Source of the DNA: JACVRW01 sp040509755
GTDB taxonomy: Bacteria > Actinomycetota > Thermoleophilia > Solirubrobacterales > Thermoleophilaceae
Assembly (NCBI GenBank): GCA_040509755.1
Contig: JBEVKF010000023.1
Coordinates: 1 to 64,000 of the forward strand
Length of the DNA: 64,000 bases
Direction: 5' to 3'
The notes below the pieces were generated by a model. It did no database searches. It was given only the letters and a program-made list of their open reading frames with translations, and was not told the origin of the DNA. Made by a program: the position numbers and the translations under genes. This document shows positions 47,256-55,590 of the stretch, piece after piece (position 1 is the first letter of the stretch; every line of letters begins with the position of its first letter).

Positions 47256-50117
47256 CTAGGCGAGCAAGCCCAGCTCGCCGGCCTTGGCCGCGGCCTCGGT
47301 GCGCGACCGGCAACGCAGTTTGGTGAGGATGTTGCGTACGTGCATGTCCACCGTGCGCGTGCTGAGCACGAGCTCGCCGGCGATCTCGCGGTTGGTGCAA
47401 CCGGAGGCCACGAATCGCATTACCTCGAGCTCGCGGCGGGAGAGACCGGCGTTCTCGTGCGCGGCCGCCGCGCGCCGTCCGAGTCGTAGCTCCACCGACT
47501 CCCCGAGCCGGGCGATCTCGCGGGCCGCCTCGGCGGCCAGCGGCGCGGCGCCGAGGCGGCGCGCCGTGAGGTGCGCCTGGCTGAGCCGCTCGATCGCCAC
47601 GTCGCGCTGACCCGACGCGGCCAGCGCGACGCCTGCACGTAGTTGGATCTGCGCTCGCTCGAACGGGATCTCGAGGCTCGCGTGAAGCTCGACCGCGCGA
47701 CCGAGCTGCTCCGCGGCGGCATCCGGATCGCCCTCTGCGAGGGCCGTCTCGCCGAGTGCGTGCGCGAGCGCAGCCAACGCGTCCAGATGACCCGTCGCGG
47801 CCGCGATGCTCGATAGCGCCTCGGCGCAGGCGCGCGCCTCGCCGAGCGAGCCATGGCGGGCAAAAAAGCACGATGCCCAGCGCAGGGCCCATACCGCGTA
47901 GTGATGGTCGTCACTCCGCGCCCAGCGCTCCAACAGTGAGCGGCAATGCGCGTGGGCGTGGTCGACGTGGCCCTCGTGCTCCTCCACCATGGCGAGCACA
48001 GCGGCGCTGTCTACCGCCATCGAGAGCAGGTCGATACGCGAGGCCGTGTTGAGGCACTGGACGAGCAACGGCCGTGCTGCCGACCACTCGCCGCGGAAGG
48101 CGTGGATCGATCCGAGAATGCCGTCCGCCACCACCGTGTCCACCGCGCTCGCGCCGGGGAAGCGCAGCTCGTGCGAGAGCTCGCCGGCGCGCTCCCAATC
48201 GCCAAGCTCGCGCAGCACGTACGCCATGCAGCTGAGGCAGGCGTGCTCCAGGTCGTCGGCTCCGCTCGCCTGGCAGAAGCCAACGGCGGTGGACAGAGCG
48301 TCGCGTGCGCCCCCGTAGTCCCCCGCGATCTCGTGCGCCGTGCCGAGCCGCTGATAGACCTCAGCCGCCACGAGGGTGAGCTCGTGCTCGAGCGCCAGGG
48401 AAAGGCCCGCCCTGAGCGTCTCCATCCCTTCATCGAATTCCCCGCCCTGCACACGCGCGAGCCCCTCAAGCCCGAGGGCCCGCGCGCGCAGATCGGTGCG
48501 CTCCGCACGTGCGGCCTCCTCACCGGCGCGGCGTGTGAGCTCCCGGGCGTCGGCGTGGTTGCCCGCGCCGCGCAGGTAGTTCGCAGCGATCAGTCGTTCG
48601 GCCGCGGCTTCGCCGGGGAAGCCGTTCGCGGCGAAGGCGTCGGCCGCGACGCGCCGAGCGGTCAGCGCCCGCTCGCGGTCGCCCTGGAGCGCGTAGATCG
48701 CTGCCAAGCAGTGCTCGGCGTCGGCAAGGGCACGACCGGCACCCTCGGAGCGACGTGCCGCAACGACCTCGCGCTGCGCGCGAGCGGCCTCGGTAAGCTC
48801 GCCCGAGAGCTCAGCGAAGCGCGCGTGTCGCTCGAGCACCTCTATCCGTTCAGCGCCGCGTTCCCCCTCGGGCCAGAGATCGAGGGCCTGGCGACCGAGA
48901 CGCGCGGCGTCGCGGTAAGCGTGGACGGCCGAGCGCTCCCCGACCGCGCGCACCAGCGAGTCGAGCGCACGTGAACCGTCGCGAGCCGCGAGCCAGTGCG
49001 CAGCCACCTCGGCTTGGCTGCCGTCGCGCGCCTCGAGGGCGACGGCGAGGTCGCGGTGGAGCGAACGTCGTCGCAGCCAGGGTATGTCTTCGTAGATGGC
49101 GTCGCGCGCGAGCGGGTGCCGGAAGGCGGCGCGCCCAGGCTCGAGTTCCGCGATCAGGCCAGTGCTGACGAGCTCGTCGAGGCCCGCCTCCCAGCCGAGA
49201 GCGGCCACCAGCTCGATGTCGAAGCGGGCGCCCGCCACCGAGGCGCCTTCCGCGGTCGCACGAGCTTGGCCCGACAGGTCGCCGGCCTGCAGGAGGACGG
49301 CATCGCGGATCGTCTGCGGCAGCGGCACGTCGGCATCGAGCGCCAGCTCGAGGCCCTCGTCCCCGGGTCGCAATCTCCCTCCAGATTCGAGCGCTCCGGC
49401 GAGTTCCTCGACGAAGAAGGGGATGCCCCCGGTCCGGTCGTACAGCGTTCCTGCGAGTCGCGGGGAGGGGCCGCCGCCAAGCACTCGCTCGGCCAGCTCC
49501 GCGGTGCCCTGCGCGGTAAGCGGCTCGAGCACCAGCTCGCGAAGCGTGTGGTTTCGGCGCAGGTCGTTGCGCAGCCGCCTGAGCTGATGTGCGCGCGGGA
49601 TCTCGTCCGAGCGATAGGCCCCGACCATGAGCATGGGCAGCTCGCGCAGAGGAGCCACGAGCGCGGCGAGCAGCTCGAGCGTGGCGTCGTCGGACCACTG
49701 GAGGTCGTCGAGAAGCACCACTGCCGGCCGCTCGGCCGCCACCGTGGCGAGACCGCAGCGGATCGCCTCGAACAGCGTGGCTCGATCGCCCTCCTCGATC
49801 GCTTCGCCGAGTTCCGGAAGCAGCAACGCCAGATGCGAGCGCAGCGGACCGCAACCCGACAGCCCGCCAGGCACCGCACGCATGAACCCGCGCAGGGCGG
49901 TGGTAACCGCTTCGTAGGCAGGCGCCCCCGGGCGCGACGTGCCGCGCAGGAAGTGAGCGTCCGCGGACTCGAGGACCTCCTCGGCGAAGCGCGTCTTGCC
50001 CACGCCCGCTTCGCCCGCCAACAGCACCAGTGAGCCGCGCCCCTCGAGCGACTCCCTCAGCACCGGTTCCAGCCAGGCCCGCTCGGCTTCACGCTCGATC
50101 AGGGCTCCGCGGCTCAT
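47256..50117 (-). CDS. Large LuxR-family regulator with AAA/STAND ATPase
   Basis: Protein of 953 residues (MalT/LAL type). The ATPase (~5-330) has Walker A LAGEAGVGKTRFAEEVL near 33-49, Walker B AVVLLDDLQWSDDATLELLA near 131-150 and a sensor region MLMVGAYRSDEIPRAHQLRR. A long TPR-like helical region (~370-880) follows. The C-terminal LuxR helix-turn-helix reads LSRRELEVMRFVASGCTNRE, then STRTVDMHVRNILTKLRCRS (~897-945). Such proteins are signal-transducing ATPases that activate transcription on binding an inducer. Start ATG 50117. Likely target: its own neighbourhood; the inducer is unknown. Confidence 0.92.
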   Translation of the reverse strand: MSRGALIEREAERAWLEPVLRESLEGRGSLVLLAGEAGVGKTRFAEEVLESADAHFLRGTSRPGAPAYEAVTTALRGFMRAVPGGLSGCGPLRSHLALLLPELGEAIEEGDRATLFEAIRCGLATVAAERPAVVLLDDLQWSDDATLELLAALVAPLRELPMLMVGAYRSDEIPRAHQLRRLRNDLRRNHTLRELVLEPLTAQGTAELAERVLGGGPSPRLAGTLYDRTGGIPFFVEELAGALESGGRLRPGDEGLELALDADVPLPQTIRDAVLLQAGDLSGQARATAEGASVAGARFDIELVAALGWEAGLDELVSTGLIAELEPGRAAFRHPLARDAIYEDIPWLRRRSLHRDLAVALEARDGSQAEVAAHWLAARDGSRALDSLVRAVGERSAVHAYRDAARLGRQALDLWPEGERGAERIEVLERHARFAELSGELTEAARAQREVVAARRSEGAGRALADAEHCLAAIYALQGDRERALTARRVAADAFAANGFPGEAAAERLIAANYLRGAGNHADARELTRRAGEEAARAERTDLRARALGLEGLARVQGGEFDEGMETLRAGLSLALEHELTLVAAEVYQRLGTAHEIAGDYGGARDALSTAVGFCQASGADDLEHACLSCMAYVLRELGDWERAGELSHELRFPGASAVDTVVADGILGSIHAFRGEWSAARPLLVQCLNTASRIDLLSMAVDSAAVLAMVEEHEGHVDHAHAHCRSLLERWARSDDHHYAVWALRWASCFFARHGSLGEARACAEALSSIAAATGHLDALAALAHALGETALAEGDPDAAAEQLGRAVELHASLEIPFERAQIQLRAGVALAASGQRDVAIERLSQAHLTARRLGAAPLAAEAAREIARLGESVELRLGRRAAAAHENAGLSRRELEVMRFVASGCTNREIAGELVLSTRTVDMHVRNILTKLRCRSRTEAAAKAGELGLLA

Positions 50118-50174
50118 CGGGTCAGTCTAGATCGAGGCTCGCCCGACCCCCGCGGCCGGGCGAGCCCCTCACTT

Positions 50175-50459
50175 CTAGCGGGGGAGGTCCCGCGGTCCCG
50201 TGCTGTCGAACACCGAGGCGACCTCGACCACGAGGTTGGCGGGGAAGCCACCGACGCGCGCGTGCTCTTTGATCACCTCGGCGTTCTCGGCCTGGTGAAC
50301 GCAGTACACCTTGTCGCCCGCGACGTAGCTGTGCAGCCACTTGTAGGGCTTGTTGAGCGACGCCACTGCGTCGTTGGAGGTGCTGGTGACCCCGCGCAGC
50401 TCCTCGTGGGTGAGCTGACCGGCGCCGGGAATCTCGCGCTCGATGAGGTAGGTCTTCAC
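50175..50459 (-). CDS. DUF4242 (SCO4226-like) protein
   Basis: Protein of 94 residues: KTYLIEREIPGAGQLTHEEL, SNDAVASLNKPYKWLHSYVA, GDKVYCVHQAENAEVIKEHA, and GGFPANLVVEVASVFDSTGP. This is the DUF4242 ferredoxin-like fold, a family with a nickel-binding Streptomyces member; here the candidate ligands are His/Glu/Cys in the CVHQAEN region. GTG 50459 with AAAGGAG upstream fixes the start. Monocistronic, between the LuxR-AAA gene and TetR. Physiological role unknown. Confidence 0.85.
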   Translation of the reverse strand: MKTYLIEREIPGAGQLTHEELRGVTSTSNDAVASLNKPYKWLHSYVAGDKVYCVHQAENAEVIKEHARVGGFPANLVVEVASVFDSTGPRDLPR

Positions 50460-50610
50460 TGTGGTGCTCCTTTCAGGAGTTGATCGGTTCCAGTGAGGAC
50501 CGTATGGGGGCCGGCGCCGCGCCGCCTCCGCTGAACCACCGTAGTTTTTCGTCGGCATTGCCGTAATCCCGGGTTGCCCGCACGGGGCAAGGCGTCAGAT
50601 GGCGCGTGGG

Positions 50611-51270
50611 TTACCGCCGGCCGTAGGCGGCGAGAAACGCACGCACCCCGGCGTCCGCGCACCGATCGAGGTCGGCCGGCTTGAGGGGCTTGTCCTGGCC
50701 AAGCAGCATGGCCTGATTCATCGGGAACGACATGATCAGCCAGTTCAGGTGCGCGGCCGCGAGCAGCGGATCGTCGAGGTCCAGCACGCCCCGCTCGGCC
50801 AGGTGCTCGAGGGCGCCGGCAAGGGCGGCGACCGTCCGGCCGGGCCCTCGCTCGTAGAAGATGCGGCCCGCTTCCGGAAAGCGGCCCGCTTCGCCGATCA
50901 CCAGCCGGCGTAGCTGCAGCAGGCGCGGCTGCATCACCGCGGCGAGCTGCCGGCGTGCCAGGTCCTGGAGATCCGCCTCGACGTCCCCGGTGTCTTCGAG
51001 CTTCAGCACCTCGTCGAAGACCGGCTCGCTGACCTCGTCGACCGTGCTCCTGACGATCTCCGAGAAGAGTCGTTCCTTGTTGGCGAAGTGCTTGTAGACG
51101 GTCTGCTTGGAGACGCTCGCGCGAGCCGCGATGTCGTCCATGCTCGTGCCGAGGTAGCCGTTGCGCAGGAACGCGGTGGTGGCCGCCTCAAGGATCGCCC
51201 TGCGCTTGCGAGCCGAGCGGCCCTCATCGGCGATACCGGGGGAGGCCGTGGGTTGGAGTGGCGGATTCAC
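50611..51270 (-). CDS. TetR family transcriptional regulator
   Basis: Protein of 219 residues. TetR helix-turn-helix RRAILEAATTAFLRNGYLGT, SMDDIAARASVSKQTVYKHF, ANKERLFSEIV. The helical C-terminal domain includes QPRLLQLRRLVIGEAGRFPE and FYERGPGRTVAALAGALEHL, the AcrR/TetR_C layout. GTG 51270 with GGAGGAATTT upstream is the start. Divergent from the SMP-30 gene; two overlapping half-palindromes lie between (51291-51327). Probably represses both. Confidence 0.9.
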   Translation of the reverse strand: MNPPLQPTASPGIADEGRSARKRRAILEAATTAFLRNGYLGTSMDDIAARASVSKQTVYKHFANKERLFSEIVRSTVDEVSEPVFDEVLKLEDTGDVEADLQDLARRQLAAVMQPRLLQLRRLVIGEAGRFPEAGRIFYERGPGRTVAALAGALEHLAERGVLDLDDPLLAAAHLNWLIMSFPMNQAMLLGQDKPLKPADLDRCADAGVRAFLAAYGRR

Positions 51271-51290
51271 AAATTCCTCCGCGCCAGAGT

Positions 51291-51327
51291 ACTAGACCGA
51301 GCAGTTCTGGGTACTATACCGTCTAGT
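51291..51327. promoter_or_regulatory. Tandem TetR operator half-sites
   Basis: ACTATACCGTCTAGT (51313-51327) is a 15-bp palindrome centred on C with one arm mismatch. ACTAGACCGAGCAGT (51291-51305) repeats its left half-site. ACTAGAC at 51291 and GTCTAGT at 51321 are exact inverse complements. They lie between the divergent TetR (51270) and SMP-30 (51354) start codons. Confidence 0.6.
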
Positions 51328-51353
51328 TCTACAAGATACGCGAAGGAGGCTGC

Positions 51354-52232
51354 ATGTCACCGCCTGGAACAACCAAACTGGAAACGCAGGTTCTATTGAC
51401 CGGGCTCACAATCGGCGAGTCGCCGCGCTGGCATGACGGCCGCCTGTGGTTCTCAAACTGGGGAGCGGCAGAGGTCATTGCCGTCGATGTCGAGGGCAAC
51501 AGCGAGGTCGTGGCCCGGGTCGACACGACCCTCCCGTTCTCGATCGACTGGTTGCCCGATGGCCGGCTGTTGATCGTGTCCGGTCCCGAAGGGCTGCTCC
51601 TCCGCAGAGAGCCCGACGGGTCCTTGGTCACCCAAGCCGACCTGAGCGGCCTGACGCCCCACTCCTGGAACGAGATCGTCGTGGACGGCCGCGGCAACAC
51701 CTACGTCAACAGCATCTGCTTCGACTTCATGGGGGGAGGAGAGTTCGCGCCCGGAATCATTGCGCTGGTCAGCCCCGATGGCTCGGTTCGCCAGGTGGCG
51801 GATGGGCTCGCATTCCCGAACGGCATGGTCGTGACGCCCGACAACTCGACGCTGATCGTCGCCGAGTCGTTCGCGGGCAGACTTGCTGCGTTCGACATCG
51901 CCGCCGACGGCAGCCTGTCGAACCGGCGCGTGTGGGCCGAGCTCGGCGAGGGCGGCGACGGCATCTGCATGGACTCAGAAGGCGCCGTCTGGTGCCCGGC
52001 CGCCAAGACATGCATGCGCGTGCGCGAAGGCAGCGAGGTGCTCGAGAAGATCGAGCTCGACCGGATGTGCTTCGCCTGCATGCTGGGAGGCGAGGACAAG
52101 AAGACGTTGTTCATGATGGCGGCGGACTGGCACGGCGTGGAGCGCATGTTCGACGGACCCCGCTCCGGCCAGGTGGTAACCGCCAAGGCGCCCGCCGGGG
52201 GCGTCGGATGGCCGAACGTCAGCCGCGCTTGA
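51354..52232 (+). CDS. SMP-30/gluconolactonase family protein
   Basis: Protein of 292 residues, a six-bladed beta-propeller lactonase. Landmarks: LTIGESPRWHDGRLWFSNWG (metal-binding Glu in GESPRW), VDTTLPFSIDWLPDGRLLIV, SWNEIVVDGRGNTYVNSI (metal Asn), LAFPNGMVVTPDNSTLIVAE and ELGEGGDGICMDSEGAVWCP (catalytic Asp region). Divergent metal ions can be bound and the reaction is likely hydrolysis of a sugar or aromatic lactone. GAAGGAGGC precedes ATG 51354. Regulated by the divergent TetR. Its 3' end overlaps the convergent methyltransferase by 14 bases. Confidence 0.9.
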   Translation: MSPPGTTKLETQVLLTGLTIGESPRWHDGRLWFSNWGAAEVIAVDVEGNSEVVARVDTTLPFSIDWLPDGRLLIVSGPEGLLLRREPDGSLVTQADLSGLTPHSWNEIVVDGRGNTYVNSICFDFMGGGEFAPGIIALVSPDGSVRQVADGLAFPNGMVVTPDNSTLIVAESFAGRLAAFDIAADGSLSNRRVWAELGEGGDGICMDSEGAVWCPAAKTCMRVREGSEVLEKIELDRMCFACMLGGEDKKTLFMMAADWHGVERMFDGPRSGQVVTAKAPAGGVGWPNVSRA

Positions 52233-52815
52233 CCGCCTTGAAGGAGAGCCGCTCTGGTCGGCGTGCCCGGAAACGGATTGTGTCGCGGTCAGAGCTCACC
52301 TCGACATCCTCGAACCCGGCGGCCGCGAGGCGCCGGTCCAGCCTGCCGGGGTCGACCAAGACCTTCGTATCGCCGACATGCAGGAGCGCAAAGGCGATCC
52401 CGCGCCCGGTGCTGTCGCTGCCCGCAAACGGAGCGCCCGGACGCAGCACGCGGCACGCCTCCGAGAACAGGCGGTCCTGCGCCGCGACCGAAGGCACGTG
52501 ATGCAGCATCGTGAAGCAGGCGACGGAGCTGAAGCGGGCGTCTTCGAAGGGCATGGCCGTTCCATCCCCGTCGACGATCTCGACTCGGTCGCCGAGCCGC
52601 TCGCGCAGTGGCTCGGCGAGCGAGGGATCGAGCTCGAGCGCCGTCAGCCGAGCCACCCGCTGCGCGAGCACCTCGGTCGCCGGTCCGAAACCAGGGCCGA
52701 CCTCGAGCGCATCCGATCCCAGCTCGAGGCCGTCGAGCGTCGACGGCACGAGGTCTTCGCGCACGTGGCGCTTCCATTTCTCACGGTTGCAATACCAGTG
52801 GTGCAGGCGATTCAT
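52219..52815 (-). CDS. Class I SAM-dependent methyltransferase
   Basis: Protein of 198 residues: MNRLHHWYCNREKWKRHVRE, then motif I ALEVGPGFGPATEVLAQRV near 36-54, TALELDPSLAEPLRERLGDR, VDGDGTAMPFEDARFSSVAC, FTMLHHVPSVAAQDRLFSEA and CRVLRPGAPFAGSDSTGRGI. Methyltransf_11 fold; the conserved RLHHWYCNREKW start is a recurrent feature of this small actinobacterial group. Substrate unknown. The C-terminus overlaps the SMP-30 gene by 14 bases on the opposite strand. A TTAGG palindrome lies 41 bp upstream of ATG 52815. Confidence 0.87.
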   Translation of the reverse strand: MNRLHHWYCNREKWKRHVREDLVPSTLDGLELGSDALEVGPGFGPATEVLAQRVARLTALELDPSLAEPLRERLGDRVEIVDGDGTAMPFEDARFSSVACFTMLHHVPSVAAQDRLFSEACRVLRPGAPFAGSDSTGRGIAFALLHVGDTKVLVDPGRLDRRLAAAGFEDVEVSSDRDTIRFRARRPERLSFKAVKRG

Positions 52816-52856
52816 CGCGCAGAGGTTGGCACGAGACGCGGACCCGGCTCCCGCTA

Positions 52857-52872
52857 GTTAGGGCGCCCTAAC
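52857..52872. promoter_or_regulatory. TTAGG-N4-CCTAA palindrome, copy 1
   Basis: GTTAGGGCGCCCTAAC is a perfect 16-bp palindrome between the divergent methyltransferase (52815) and SirB1-like (52936) genes. The same TTAGG-N4-CCTAA pattern recurs at 52908-52925. Confidence 0.6.
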
Positions 52873-52907
52873 ACCGAGACGGAAATCCTGGTAGCGTGAG
52901 CGGAAGT

Positions 52908-52925
52908 AGTTAGGCGACCCTAACT
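52908..52925. promoter_or_regulatory. TTAGG-N4-CCTAA palindrome, copy 2
   Basis: AGTTAGG-CGAC-CCTAACT has exact seven-base arms and sits directly before the GGGAGGAGCG ribosome binding site of the gene at 52936. A protein bound here would block transcription or translation initiation. The regulator is not identified. Confidence 0.6.
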
Positions 52926-52935
52926 GGGAGGAGCG

Positions 52936-53580
52936 ATGGAGCAGCCGGTCGATCCCGAGCCGCAACTCGCGGGCAACTCCCGCCTGCCGGCCTTCGCAAC
53001 CATGGCGCGCAGAGGTGAGCCGCCATTCGACGAGTTGCTGCTGGCGCTTGCAAGCGAGTTTCGGTGGGTGGACCGCCCGCGCGCGCTCGAGCGTCTGGAC
53101 GAACTCGGAAGGCAGCTGTTCGGTCTCGCGGTGCTGGATCCGGGGCGGAGGGCCGAGCGGCTGGCGACGGTCCTCGGGTCAGAGAACGGCTTCGAGGCGA
53201 CGCGCCTGGGTTCGGCCACGGTATTTCTCGACCAGGTGCTCCAGAGCGGGCGCGGGCATCCGGCGCTGCTGGCGGTCGTATATCTCGAGGCGGCTCGGCG
53301 AGCCGGGGTGGAACTGGTGCTCTACTCGTGCGCGTCGAGCTGGTACGTGGGCGCGCCCGGCGCTCGGGAGCTCGTGCTCGTAGGTCGCGAGGAGCCACTC
53401 GAGTCCGACGAGCCGTCGGGGCCCGCGGTGCTGCAGTCCCACTGCTCGCACGAGCTGGCCTACGGCATCCTCGAGGGGCTCGCCGGCGTCTACCTGCGAC
53501 TCGGGCGCGTCGCACCCGCCGAGCGGGCACTGCAACTGCGCAACCTGCTGCCCGTCCACCCGAGCACGTTCGGCCCGTGA
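52936..53580 (+). CDS. SirB1-like (transglutaminase-like) protein
   Basis: Protein of 214 residues. RGEPPFDELLLALASEFRWV, ALERLDELGRQLFGLAVLDP and FLDQVLQSGRGHPALLAVVY match the SirB1 N-terminal/transglutaminase-like family. A Cys-containing VLYSCASSWYVGAPG is followed by LQSHCSHELAYGILEGLAGV. The C-terminal helices (RLGRVAPAERALQLRNLLPV) resemble the TPR tail of this family. The catalytic triad is not complete by eye, so enzymatic activity is uncertain. GGGAGGAGCG before ATG 52936 sets the start. Preceded by two TTAGG palindromes. Confidence 0.75.
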   Translation: MEQPVDPEPQLAGNSRLPAFATMARRGEPPFDELLLALASEFRWVDRPRALERLDELGRQLFGLAVLDPGRRAERLATVLGSENGFEATRLGSATVFLDQVLQSGRGHPALLAVVYLEAARRAGVELVLYSCASSWYVGAPGARELVLVGREEPLESDEPSGPAVLQSHCSHELAYGILEGLAGVYLRLGRVAPAERALQLRNLLPVHPSTFGP

Positions 53581-53646
53581 GCGCCCCGACGGTGCGGCGT
53601 TGGCAGCTTCGCGGCCGGCACGCAGTCGCGTTCAGGACCCGAGGCG

Positions 53647-55083
53647 CTACGCCCGCACGGGGACTCCCGTAAGTCCCGCGGCCTGTCGCGCGGCGCGGCT
53701 CGAGCGCGGGATGCCGGTGGCGACGATCGTCGCTACCACCAATACCAGCGCCGAGATGGCAAACGCCTCCGCGTAGCCGGCCTCCTTGGGGAAGGTGGTC
53801 CCGGCGATCAGCGAACCCGTGACGATCGAGGCCGCGAGCTGCGCGCCGATCGACCCGCCGATCGTTCGCATGATCGTGTTCATGCCCGTGGCGACGCCGG
53901 TCTCGGTGGGAAGGACGGCCTCCAACACGCAGTTGGCCATCGCGGCGAAGGCGAACCCGATCCCGAGTCCCATGATCGCGGTGCCGACGATGAATTGCCA
54001 TTCCTCGGTGTGCTCGAGGGCCAGCCATCCAAAGGCGATCGCCGATGTGATCGTCCCCACCAAGAGCGGGATTCGCGCCCCGTAGCGGCTGCCCACCCAG
54101 CCGCTGAGCGGGCCGGCGAAGAGCATGACGGTCGTTGAGGGGACCATGAACAGACCCGCCTCGATCACCGAGGCGCTGAAGCCGTAGCCCGCTTCCGTCG
54201 GCGTCTGCACGAACTGCGGGATCATGATGAAGCTCGAGAACATGCCGTAGCCGACCAGCAGCCCCACGAGGTTCGTGGTCCACACGCCGCGGCGGCGCAT
54301 CATGCGCATGTCGACGAGCGGTTCGGGATGGCGCGCCTCGAAGCGCACCCAGACAGCCAGCACAATGGCCGCCAGGGCGAACAGCCCGAGCACCCGGGTC
54401 GAGCTCCAGCCCCACGTATTGCCCTGGCTGACACCGAGCAGCAGGGAAGCCAGCCCGACCGAGAGCAGCGCCGCTCCCCACCAGTCGATTTTCGTGCTCC
54501 CGCTGCGCACCGGCGACTCCGGAACGAAGAAGTGAGTCATCACGGCCGCGAAGGCGATTACGATCGCCGCCACCCAGAAGATCCACTCGTAGGTGAGCGC
54601 ATCCGTGATCACCCCGGCGAGCACCAGGCCCGCGCCTCCGCCGATTCCGAACGTGGCGCTGATCAGACCGATCGCCTGGGCGACCTTCTCCTTGGGGAAC
54701 TCGTCACGGATGATTCCAAAGGCCAGCGGGAAGATGGCGCCGCCGGCACCCTGGATGGCGCGACCCGCGATCAGCAGCGGCAGCGAATGCGACAGCGCGG
54801 CCACCACGGAGCCGACGCCGAACCCAATCAGCACCCCCAGGAGAACCTTCTCCTTGCCGAACATGTCCCCGAGACGCCCGAACACCGGAGTGGCGATCGA
54901 GGCGGTCAGGAGATACACGGTGAGCACCCAGGTGACCGAGTTCTGCGAGACGCCGAGCGCGTGCTGGATCTCCGGCAGCGCCGGCGCGACCATCGTCTGG
55001 GAGATGGCGTAGGCCAGGGCGCTGATGGCGAGCACCCCGAGCGTGATGCGATAGTGCTGGCGGGCGGGGACGGCGGGGGTCAC
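53647..55083 (-). CDS. MFS transporter (DHA2-like)
   Basis: Protein of 478 residues with about 14 helices: ITLGVLAISALAYAISQTMV, WVLTVYLLTASIATPVFGRL (then GDMFGKEK, motif A), AGRAIQGAGGAIFPLAFGII, TFGIGGGAGLVLAGVITDAL, MNTIMRTIGGSIGAQLAASI. Predicted proton-coupled efflux of drugs. GTG 55083 overlaps the MarR stop codon (GTGA), so the pump is translated with its regulator. This is a classic MarR-controlled efflux operon. Confidence 0.88.
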   Translation of the reverse strand: MTPAVPARQHYRITLGVLAISALAYAISQTMVAPALPEIQHALGVSQNSVTWVLTVYLLTASIATPVFGRLGDMFGKEKVLLGVLIGFGVGSVVAALSHSLPLLIAGRAIQGAGGAIFPLAFGIIRDEFPKEKVAQAIGLISATFGIGGGAGLVLAGVITDALTYEWIFWVAAIVIAFAAVMTHFFVPESPVRSGSTKIDWWGAALLSVGLASLLLGVSQGNTWGWSSTRVLGLFALAAIVLAVWVRFEARHPEPLVDMRMMRRRGVWTTNLVGLLVGYGMFSSFIMIPQFVQTPTEAGYGFSASVIEAGLFMVPSTTVMLFAGPLSGWVGSRYGARIPLLVGTITSAIAFGWLALEHTEEWQFIVGTAIMGLGIGFAFAAMANCVLEAVLPTETGVATGMNTIMRTIGGSIGAQLAASIVTGSLIAGTTFPKEAGYAEAFAISALVLVVATIVATGIPRSSRAARQAAGLTGVPVRA

Positions 55084-55532
55084 AGGTCGGCGATCACCTC
55101 GGCGAGTCGGCGCAGCAGGGCCTCGGCCTGGCGGCGCTCTGCCGGCGACAGCTGGTCGTAGAGGCGCTGCTTCTTCTGATCGTGCTTGCGGCGCTGGCGG
55201 CTGAGGACGCGCTTGCCCTTTGCGGTGAGCGAGACAATCGTCCGGCGGCGGTCCTCGGTCGAACCCTCCCGAGCCACCACGCCGTCGCGCTCGAGCCCGT
55301 CCAGAATGCGTGAGGCGGTGGGCGAGGTACATCCGGCGGCCGCGGCCATGTCACCCACCCCGAGCCCGGGCTCGTGACTGAGTGCGAGCAGCAGGTGGTA
55401 CTGCGCCGGCGTCAGCGGCGCGGGCTGCTGCCACGCGCGCGATCGCGCCCGGCGCAGGGCGTTGGCGAAGTCGTCCCAGGCTGCGGTGAAGCGCTCGAGA
55501 TCCGTCTCCTGTCCAGTCTCCACTGCGGACAT
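55080..55532 (-). CDS. MarR family transcriptional regulator
   Basis: Protein of 150 residues. Winged helix LTPAQYHLLLALSHEPGLGV, GDMAAAAGCTSPTASRILDG, LERDGVVAREGSTEDRRRTI, and a basic C-terminal helix SRQRRKHDQKKQRLYDQLSP. No Shine-Dalgarno precedes ATG 55532, so the transcript may be leaderless; a 27-bp near-palindrome begins six bases upstream. It forms an operon with the MFS gene and is the probable repressor of that operon and of the divergent PPOX gene. Confidence 0.9.
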   Translation of the reverse strand: MSAVETGQETDLERFTAAWDDFANALRRARSRAWQQPAPLTPAQYHLLLALSHEPGLGVGDMAAAAGCTSPTASRILDGLERDGVVAREGSTEDRRRTIVSLTAKGKRVLSRQRRKHDQKKQRLYDQLSPAERRQAEALLRRLAEVIADL

Positions 55533-55537
55533 ACCAG

Positions 55538-55564
55538 TAGCTTAGCTAATGGTTAGCGTAGCTA
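55538..55564. promoter_or_regulatory. MarR operator between MarR-MFS and PPOX genes
   Basis: TAGCTTAGCTAA and TTAGCGTAGCTA are inverse complements with two mismatches, separated by TGG. The element overlaps the possible ATG of the PPOX gene (55549) and lies right next to the MarR start codon, as expected for an autoregulatory operator. Confidence 0.65.
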
Positions 55565-55590
55565 CGTATCCGAGCCTCTATGATCGGCTC

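Noticed and set aside
52857..52925. DtxR/IdeR iron box
   Set aside because: The known 19-bp consensus (TTAGGTTAG-C-CTAACCTAA type) needs longer arms; these sites have only TTAGG-N4-CCTAA.
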